A program made the translations under genes and the position numbers. Source: Rhodospirillaceae bacterium (GTDB lineage: Bacteria > Pseudomonadota > Alphaproteobacteria > Azospirillales > Azospirillaceae). Taken from it: a stretch of 64,000 nt of DNA. The stretch lies in assembly GCA_029267445.1 (NCBI GenBank), contig JAJUIU010000001.1, positions 62,001-126,000 of the forward strand, read 5' to 3'. The notes under the pieces were generated by a model that was given only the letters and a program-made list of their open reading frames with translations, had not been told where the DNA came from and searched no databases. Shown piece by piece: positions 58,625 through 64,000 of this stretch; the stretch's first letter is position 1, and every line of letters begins with the position of its first letter.

Positions 58625-60394
58625 ATGGCGGGTGAGCGGATTCTGGCGTCGCGGCGCCAGGTGCTGGCGGGACTGACGGCCGGGGCGGCGGCGGGTGCCG
58701 CGACCGTGGTGCCGTTCCCGGCCACGGCGCAGTCTGCGGCCCCCGTCCCACCGCCCACACCCGACGCCATCACCAGGGAGATGGTCGCTGCCGCCGAGAA
58801 GCTGATGGGTGTGGGGTACACCGAGGCGGAGCGAAGCCAGATCCTGGCCGGGTTCCAGGACCATCTGGCGCGGCTGGAGGCGCTGCGGGCGATCCCGAAG
58901 CCGAACGACCTGCACCCCGCCACCGTGTTCGACCCGCGCCTGCCGGGCCGCACATATCCGGCGCAGGAGGACCGTGTGGTGCTGGCCAAGGCCGAGGCCG
59001 GCCGCGTGCCAAATGACAAGGCCGACCTTGCCTATGCGCCCGTTACCGCGCTGTCGGCCTGGATCGCCGCGGGCGACCTGCGCAGCGAGACGCTGACGGA
59101 GGTCTATCTGGACCGGATCGCCCGCTTCGCCCCGAAGCTGGAATGCTTCGTCAGCGTGACGGCCGAACTGGCGCTGAAGGAGGCGCGGCAGGCGGACCGG
59201 GAGCTGAAGGCCGGCAAACGGCGGGGGCCGCTGCACGGCATCCCGTATGTGATGAAGGATCTGGCGGACACGGCCGGCATCGCCACCACCTGGGGGGCGG
59301 TGCCATATCGCGAGCGGATCGCCAAGAATGATGCCACCATCGTGACCCGCCTGCGCGAGGCGGGGGCGGTGCTGCTGGGCAAGACCACGCTGGGCGAACT
59401 CGCCTATGGCGACGTCTGGTTCGGCGGTACTACGCGGAACGCCTGGGACCCGCGCGAGGGGTCGAGCGGCAGTTCCGCCGGGACGGGCAGCGCCGTGGCG
59501 GCCGGGCTGGCCGCCTTCGGCATCGGGACGGAGACGCTGGGCAGCATCATCAGCCCGTCGCAGCGCTGCGGCCTTGCCGGGCTGCGGCCCACCTTCGGGC
59601 GGGTGCCGCGCACCGGCTGCATGGCGCTGTGCTGGAGCCTGGACAAGATCGGGCCGATGGCGCGGTCGGTGGAGGACACGGCCCTGGTGCTGGCCGCCCT
59701 GAACGGGCGCGACCCGGCCGATCCGGCCAGCCTTCAGCACGGTTTCGCCTATGACGGCGGGATGGATATCACGGGCCTGCGCGTCGGCTACGACCCGGCC
59801 TGGTTCAAGGGCGATGCGGTGACGGATGTGGACCGGGCGGCGCTGGAGGCCCTGCGCGGCCTGGGCGTGACGCTGGTGGAGGTGGAGATGCCGAAGCTCC
59901 CCTCCGGCCCGATGCTGGGCATCGTGCTGGTGGAGGCGGCGGCGGCGTTCGAGGAGTTGACCCTGACGGATGCGGACGACACGCTGCGCTGGCAGGGCGA
60001 CGAGGCGTGGCCGAACACGTGGCGGCAGGCGCGTTTCCATTCCGCCGTGGACTACGTCCAGGTGGACCGGCTGCGGCGTCTTCACATGCAGGCGATGGAC
60101 AGAGTCTTCGAGGGCGTGGAGCTGCTATTCGGCCCGAATTTCGCTGGCGGCATGCTGATGGTGACGAACGCCACGGGGCATCCGCAGCTGATCCTGCGCG
60201 CGGGTTTCACGGAACGCCCGCTGGACCCGTTGACGCTGGAGCCGTTGCCCACGGGTGTCGAGCCGGCGAAGACACGGGCGCCGCACGGCGTCAGCCTGTG
60301 GGGGCCGCTGTTCGGGGAGGGGCGGATGATCGCCCTCGGCCGGGCGCTGGAGGCGAAGCTGGGCGTGTCGGCGGAGCGGCCGCCGGGGTTCTGA
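58625..60394 (+). CDS. Tat-exported amidase
   Basis: A 589-residue amidase-signature enzyme. The N-terminal ASRRQVLAGLTAG is a twin-arginine signal. The catalytic Ser-cisSer-Lys set is present: Lys about 210 in YVMKDLADTAG, GSSGSSAGTGSAV (about 280-292) and GTETLGSII (about 302-310). The C-terminus ends in ERPPGF. At 589 residues it is longer than GatA, and the periplasmic signal argues against a Gln-tRNA role; it probably hydrolyses amides outside the cytoplasm. A GGGGGC precedes ATG 58625. Confidence 0.92.
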   Translation: MAGERILASRRQVLAGLTAGAAAGAATVVPFPATAQSAAPVPPPTPDAITREMVAAAEKLMGVGYTEAERSQILAGFQDHLARLEALRAIPKPNDLHPATVFDPRLPGRTYPAQEDRVVLAKAEAGRVPNDKADLAYAPVTALSAWIAAGDLRSETLTEVYLDRIARFAPKLECFVSVTAELALKEARQADRELKAGKRRGPLHGIPYVMKDLADTAGIATTWGAVPYRERIAKNDATIVTRLREAGAVLLGKTTLGELAYGDVWFGGTTRNAWDPREGSSGSSAGTGSAVAAGLAAFGIGTETLGSIISPSQRCGLAGLRPTFGRVPRTGCMALCWSLDKIGPMARSVEDTALVLAALNGRDPADPASLQHGFAYDGGMDITGLRVGYDPAWFKGDAVTDVDRAALEALRGLGVTLVEVEMPKLPSGPMLGIVLVEAAAAFEELTLTDADDTLRWQGDEAWPNTWRQARFHSAVDYVQVDRLRRLHMQAMDRVFEGVELLFGPNFAGGMLMVTNATGHPQLILRAGFTERPLDPLTLEPLPTGVEPAKTRAPHGVSLWGPLFGEGRMIALGRALEAKLGVSAERPPGF

Positions 60395-60426
60395 GCCGCC
60401 TGTCCGGGGCCCCGTTCCGGTCCCGT

Positions 60427-60485
60427 GTGATACGCTGTGTTACGCTGTGATACGTTTTTCCGCATCACGGGCCGTAACGTATCAC
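60427..60485. repeat. Cluster of TGTGATACG-like repeats
   Basis: GTGATACGCT, GTGTTACGCT and GTGATACG follow each other head to tail (60427-60454). After 23 bases comes CGTATCAC (60478-60485), the exact inverse of the last unit. The cluster lies between the amidase and recG genes, both of which end here. It could be a regulator site or an iteron-like element. Confidence 0.6.
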
Positions 60486-60581
60486 TGGAAGCCGGAGGGG
60501 GAGACGGTCGGTGCGGGCGCACCTCGCCCAACCGTCGAGAGGAAATTTTTCACATCTCGGCGCGTTTGTCCAGCCCGAACG

Positions 60582-62663
60582 TCAGCCCGAGCGCAGATAC
60601 TTGATCGCGGCGTCGCGCTCGAACAGGTAGAGCAGGATGCGCAGCGATCCGGCGCGGGGGCCGGTCAGTTCGGGGTCGCGCTCCACGATCAGGCGGGCGT
60701 CGTCCCGCGCGGCGGCGAGCAGCTCCCCATGCACGGCGAGGTCGGCGAGGCGGAATTCCGGAAGGCCGGACTGTTTGGTGCCGAGCACCTCGCCCGCACC
60801 CCGGAGCTGGAGGTCCTTCTCCGCGATGAGGAACCCGTCCTCCGTGTCCTTCATGGTGGCGAGGCGTTCGCGAGCCACCTCGCCCAAAGGCGCGGCGTAG
60901 AGCAGCAGGCAGCGGCTTTCGGCGGCACCCCGGCCCACACGGCCGCGGAGCTGGTGAAGCTGGGCGAGGCCGAAACGCTCCGCATGCTCGATCACCATGA
61001 TCGTCGCCTCCGGCACGTTCACGCCCACCTCGATCACCGTGGTGGCGACCAGCACGTCCAGTTCGCCCGACGCGAAGCGGGCCATGACGGCGTCCTTGTC
61101 CGTGCCCTTCATCTTGCCGTGGACGAGGCCGACCCGGTCCCCCAGCCGTTCGCGCAGGGTGGCGTGGCGCAAGGTGGCGGCGGCGAGGTCCGTCTGCTCC
61201 GACTCCTCCACCAGCGGGCAGACCCAGTAGACGCGCTGGCCCTGGGAGATGGCCCGGGGCAGGCCCTCCACCACCTCCTCCAGCCGGTCGAGCGGGATGA
61301 CGGAGGTCTTCACCGGCTTGCGGCCGGGCGGCTTCTCATCCAGGCGCGACACGTCCATGTCGCCATAGGCGGTGAGGGTGAGGGTGCGGGGGATCGGCGT
61401 GGCCGTCATCACCAGCGTGTCCACGCCACGCCCCTTGGCGGCGAGCTGAAGGCGCTGGTGGACGCCGAACTTGTGCTGCTCGTCGATCACCGCGAGGGCG
61501 AGGTCCTTGAAGGCCACATCCTCCTGGAACACGGCGTGGGTCCCGACCAGGATGTCGATCCCGCCGGCGGCCAGCCGGTCCAGCACCGCTTGGCGCGCCT
61601 TGCCCTTGTCCCGGCCGGTGAGGATGGCGAGGGTGACGCCGGCGGCCCGGCACAGCGGCTCAAGCGTTTCGGCGTGCTGGCGGGCCAGGATCTCCGTCGG
61701 CGCCATCAAGGCCGCTTGGCAGCCCGCCTCCACCGCGTTCAGCATGGCGAGCAGGGCCACGATGGTCTTGCCGCTGCCGACATCGCCCTGGAGCAGGCGG
61801 AGCATGCGCACGGGCTGGGCCATGTCGGCATGGATGTCGTCCAGCGCCCGCGCCTGGGCGCCTGTCAGCGTGTAGGGGAGGGCTGCTGACACCTTCGCCC
61901 GCAGCCGCCCGTCGCCCTGGACCGGTCGGCCGGCCACGCGGCGCTGATGCCAACGCACCAGGGCGAGGGCGAGCTGGTTGGCCAGCAGCTCATCGAAGGC
62001 GAGGCGGGCACGGGCCGGGCCTAAGGGGTTGATGTCGGCCTCGTCCGCGGGTTGGTGCAAGGAGGTCAGTGCCGCCTTCCAGGCGGGCCAGCCGCGCATG
62101 CGCAGCCACGCGGAATCCTGCCATTCCGGCAGATCCGGCGCCTTGGACAGGGCACCCTGGATGGCGGTGCGCAGGGGCTTGGGATTGAGCCCGCCGGTGA
62201 GCGGGTAGACAGGCTCCACCTGTGTCGGCGGCGGAGCCTCCTCCGCCGGGCCGAAATAGTCCGGATGCACGATCTGGAGCTGGCCGTTGAACCGCTCCGC
62301 CTTGCCGGAGACGACGACCTTCTGTCCCACGGGCAGGCGCTTCGTCAGCCAGTCGCCCTTAACGTGGAAGAACACCAGCTCCATCAGGCCCGTATGGTCC
62401 GTGCAGCGGACCCGATACGGGCGGTTGGCGATCACGGGCGGGGCGTGCCCGTCCACCCGCACCGTCAGCGTGACGATGCGCCCCTCCGGTGCCGCCTCGA
62501 TGGAGGGCACCGACAGCCGGTCGATGAGGCCGGTGGGCCGGTGCCACAGCAGGTCCACCACATGCGGCCCGGCCAGCCGTTCCGCCAGCTTGCCGAGGCG
62601 CGGCCCCAGCCCCGGCAGGGTGGTCACGGGCGCGAACAGGGGATAGAGGATGGCGGGGCGCAA
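60582..62663 (-). CDS. recG: ATP-dependent DNA helicase RecG
   Basis: A 693-residue branch-migrating helicase that rescues stalled replication forks. The N-terminal wedge/OB domain (about 1-190) contains LPGLGPRLGKLAERL. The motor has Walker A GDVGSGKT, the DEQH box (VIDEQHKFG), the TATPIPRTL motif III and HGKMKGTDKDAVMARF, followed by the QLHQLRGRVGRG motif VI. Full length and intact. It is convergent with the amidase gene, and sdhE-mfd are divergent from it, the usual alphaproteobacterial order. Confidence 0.97.
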   Translation of the reverse strand: MRPAILYPLFAPVTTLPGLGPRLGKLAERLAGPHVVDLLWHRPTGLIDRLSVPSIEAAPEGRIVTLTVRVDGHAPPVIANRPYRVRCTDHTGLMELVFFHVKGDWLTKRLPVGQKVVVSGKAERFNGQLQIVHPDYFGPAEEAPPPTQVEPVYPLTGGLNPKPLRTAIQGALSKAPDLPEWQDSAWLRMRGWPAWKAALTSLHQPADEADINPLGPARARLAFDELLANQLALALVRWHQRRVAGRPVQGDGRLRAKVSAALPYTLTGAQARALDDIHADMAQPVRMLRLLQGDVGSGKTIVALLAMLNAVEAGCQAALMAPTEILARQHAETLEPLCRAAGVTLAILTGRDKGKARQAVLDRLAAGGIDILVGTHAVFQEDVAFKDLALAVIDEQHKFGVHQRLQLAAKGRGVDTLVMTATPIPRTLTLTAYGDMDVSRLDEKPPGRKPVKTSVIPLDRLEEVVEGLPRAISQGQRVYWVCPLVEESEQTDLAAATLRHATLRERLGDRVGLVHGKMKGTDKDAVMARFASGELDVLVATTVIEVGVNVPEATIMVIEHAERFGLAQLHQLRGRVGRGAAESRCLLLYAAPLGEVARERLATMKDTEDGFLIAEKDLQLRGAGEVLGTKQSGLPEFRLADLAVHGELLAAARDDARLIVERDPELTGPRAGSLRILLYLFERDAAIKYLRSG

Positions 62664-62757
62664 GGGGACCCGTGCTGGTGACAGGGGGTGAGGTTCGATC
62701 TATATCCCAGCGCGGGCGGTCACGGGAACAGATGCCGTGATGCCGGTGGAGGATCGA

Positions 62758-63033
62758 TTGAGTTCAGACACGATCTCAGAAGCACGGCGCAAGCGCTTGA
62801 TTTTCCGGAGCGGTCATCGCGGAACGAAGGAGCTGGACATCCTGTTCGGCGCCTTCGCGGCCCAGCATCTGGACGGCTTCACGGCGGCGGAGACGGACGC
62901 GTTCGAAACACTGCTGGATCTGCCGGACCCGGACGTCTTCGACTGGATCACCGGGGCGGCGGACCCACCGGAGGGGCCGGTCGGCGACATGGTGCGGCGG
63001 GTGAAGGCGTTCCGGTTCCGGCCGGAGGCGTGA
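62758..63033 (+). CDS. sdhE: FAD assembly factor SdhE
   Basis: A 91-residue helical protein of the SdhE/Sdh5 (DUF339) family that promotes FAD attachment to succinate dehydrogenase. The segment RLIFRSGHRGTKELDILFGAF contains the RGTxE flavinylation motif (about 21-25), and the rest has the expected DLPDPDVFDWITG pattern. The TTG at 62758 lies five bases after GGAGG; ATG 62740 and GTG 62737 are also in frame. Divergent from recG and before mfd, as usual. Confidence 0.92.
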   Translation: MSSDTISEARRKRLIFRSGHRGTKELDILFGAFAAQHLDGFTAAETDAFETLLDLPDPDVFDWITGAADPPEGPVGDMVRRVKAFRFRPEA

Positions 63034-63109
63034 GTGCGGACGAGATGGTATGCTGATCGTAATGGCCCATAGGGCGATGAGGGCTGGGCGCGACGTTCAT
63101 GGTGTGATC

Positions 63110-63280
63110 ATGCCGGTGACGCTGGAGATCGACGATGTGCCGGAAGAGCTGATCGCGCGTCTCGCACGACGCGCCATCGCCAATCGCCGTTCGCTCGACG
63201 AAGAGCTAGTTGCCATTCTCCATGCGGCGACCAGCACGTCGGTGGATGAGGCTGCTGAACCACACGGACAGGGCGGATAG
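63110..63280 (+). CDS. FitA-like antitoxin, orphan
   Basis: A 56-residue ribbon-helix-helix-type antitoxin of the FitA/VapB group (VTLEIDDVPEELIARLARRAIANRRSLDEELVAILH). An upstream ATG at 63050 is in the same frame but adds residues without pattern. Its toxin partner is reduced to a fragment that starts right after the stop codon. It probably has no functional toxin to bind and may be on its way to loss. Confidence 0.7.
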   Translation: MPVTLEIDDVPEELIARLARRAIANRRSLDEELVAILHAATSTSVDEAAEPHGQGG

Positions 63281-63409
63281 GTCTGCATCGGCCTCGCGGA
63301 GGCTTGCCGACTGTCGGCATACGATGCCAGTTATCTGTGGCTCGCCCGCCGTTTGGGCGTCGAGCTTGTTACCCTCGATCAGAAGCTGATCGCGGCCGCC
63401 GCCCACTGA
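63281..63409 (+). pseudogene. Remnant of VapC (PIN-domain) toxin
   Basis: The frame continuing from the antitoxin stop encodes 42 residues ending LSAYDASYLWLARRLGVELVTLDQKLIAAAA, which is the C-terminal end of a VapC/FitB toxin: the A-Y-D-A-x-Y and L-x-T-x-D motifs that hold the later acidic residues are clear. The first about 85 residues, with the first catalytic Asp, are missing and no start codon is available. A deletion has joined the fragment to the antitoxin gene. Confidence 0.75.
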
Positions 63410-63441
63410 GCGGCCGAAGCCCCTTTCCAGGTTCGGACATC

Positions 63442-64000
63442 ATGACGCTCGCCCCGCCAGCCCTCGTTCCGGGCCAGCCCCGCCGCCTTCTCATCGCCGG
63501 CGCGCCGGAGGGGCAGGACGCGCGCGTTCTGGCGGGGCTGGCGCGGCGGGCGGGGCCGGCCGGGCTGCTGCATGTGGCGTCGGACGACGCCCGGGCCGCA
63601 CGGCTGGCGGAGATGGTGGCGTTCTTCGATCCGGAGGTGGAGGTCGCGGTCTTCCCGGCCTGGGACTGCCTGCCGTATGACCGCGTGTCGCCCAACGGGG
63701 AGATCACGGCGCGCCGGATCGATGTGCTGACCCGGCTGCTTGAGCCCTATGGCAAGGCCCGGCCGCTGCTGGTGGTGACGACGGTCAACGCGGCCCTGCA
63801 GAAGGTGCCGCCGCGCCTCGCCTTCCGGAACGCAACGTTCCGGGCCAAGGTCGGCGACCGGATCAACACGGCGGAACTCCAGCGTTTCCTGGCGCAGAAC
63901 GGCTACATCCGGACGCAGACCGTGCGCGAGCCGGGCGAGTACGCCATCCGCGGCGGCATCATCGACCTGTTCCCGCCGGGAACGGCGGAGCCGCTGCGCC
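63442..64000 (+). CDS. mfd: Transcription-repair coupling factor Mfd, 3' end cut by window
   Basis: The first 186 residues of Mfd, which removes stalled RNA polymerase and recruits UvrA. The UvrB-like N-terminal domain is recognisable by FPAWDCLPYDRVSPNGEITARRIDVLTRLL (about 73-102) and GEYAIRGGIIDLFPPG (about 168-183). ATG 63442 is the probable start. It follows the sdhE gene as usual, except for the toxin-antitoxin remnant between them. The helicase part is outside the window. Confidence 0.95.
   Translation, partial: MTLAPPALVPGQPRRLLIAGAPEGQDARVLAGLARRAGPAGLLHVASDDARAARLAEMVAFFDPEVEVAVFPAWDCLPYDRVSPNGEITARRIDVLTRLLEPYGKARPLLVVTTVNAALQKVPPRLAFRNATFRAKVGDRINTAELQRFLAQNGYIRTQTVREPGEYAIRGGIIDLFPPGTAEPLR

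Noticed and set aside
57836-60085. 749-codon minus-strand frame
   Set aside because: Antisense to the LysE and amidase genes, low complexity, no family.
1-64000. CRISPR array or complete insertion sequence
   Set aside because: No regularly spaced repeats and no transposase frame were found in the window.

Overview
The window is a GC-rich, gene-dense chromosomal stretch from an alphaproteobacterium, most likely a Rhodospirillales/Azospirillaceae-type organism. The pointers are an alphaproteobacterial SOS box (GTTC-N7-GTTC), a perfect CtrA box (TTAA-N7-TTAAC), FNR/FixK boxes on cbb3 oxidase genes, a DUF2336 protein, the recG/sdhE/mfd arrangement and two small-RNA candidates of the MmgR (alpha-r8) type. 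I cannot name the species from the sequence alone.

Layout. 1-8.6 kb: end of an ABC permease, apt, a four-gene lipid-transport (MCE/Mla) operon with a STAS-MlaE fusion, a conserved protein of unknown function, DUF2336 and DUF2383-like proteins, and a BrkB/YihY membrane protein. 8.6-13.4 kb: hrpB helicase (minus), a stand-alone receiver, then psd-pssA for phosphatidylethanolamine synthesis. 13.4-19.7 kb: a minus-strand operon padR / RND adaptor / RND pump / cytochrome P450. 19.9-26.2 kb: methyltransferase, two small unknown proteins, a Tat-exported FAD amine oxidase with a CpeT-like partner, and a TonB-dependent receptor. 26.5-30 kb: response regulator with an HPt-like partner, then tex. 30-40 kb is the most accessory-looking part: an ExeA/DamX-like protein with a broken P-loop, flanked on each side by an MmgR-like sRNA candidate; orphan otsB; a short polysaccharide-export lipoprotein; an intact AAA ATPase; three LuxR-type regulators; and AT-richer intergenic DNA. 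40-50.4 kb: tRNA-Glu, a SafE-like protein, DUF2189, then ccoNOQP and ccoGHIS, with FNR/FixK-type boxes before ccoN and before ccoG. 50.5-53.5 kb: an SOS-boxed recombination module (Rad52/Sak3-like annealing protein, two small unknowns, the N-terminal part of RecD2 only) facing a YqaJ-type exonuclease. 53.6-60.4 kb: FliN-like protein with a thioesterase, a third sRNA candidate, a Crp-type regulator, an ICMT-like methyltransferase with a type III polyketide synthase, DUF502, LysE and a Tat-exported amidase. 60.5-64 kb: recG facing sdhE and mfd, with a decayed toxin-antitoxin pair between sdhE and mfd.

How the parts fit. The cco/fix genes build a high-affinity cbb3 oxidase and its copper supply, switched on at low oxygen. 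The Mla operon and psd-pssA both serve envelope phospholipids. The RND/P450 operon looks like a drug or metabolite export unit under PadR control. The 30-39 kb region may form an envelope or exopolysaccharide module under LuxR, CtrA and sRNA control, but this is inference from position. The SOS-controlled annealing protein and the nearby exonuclease look like a phage-derived recombination pair kept by the host.
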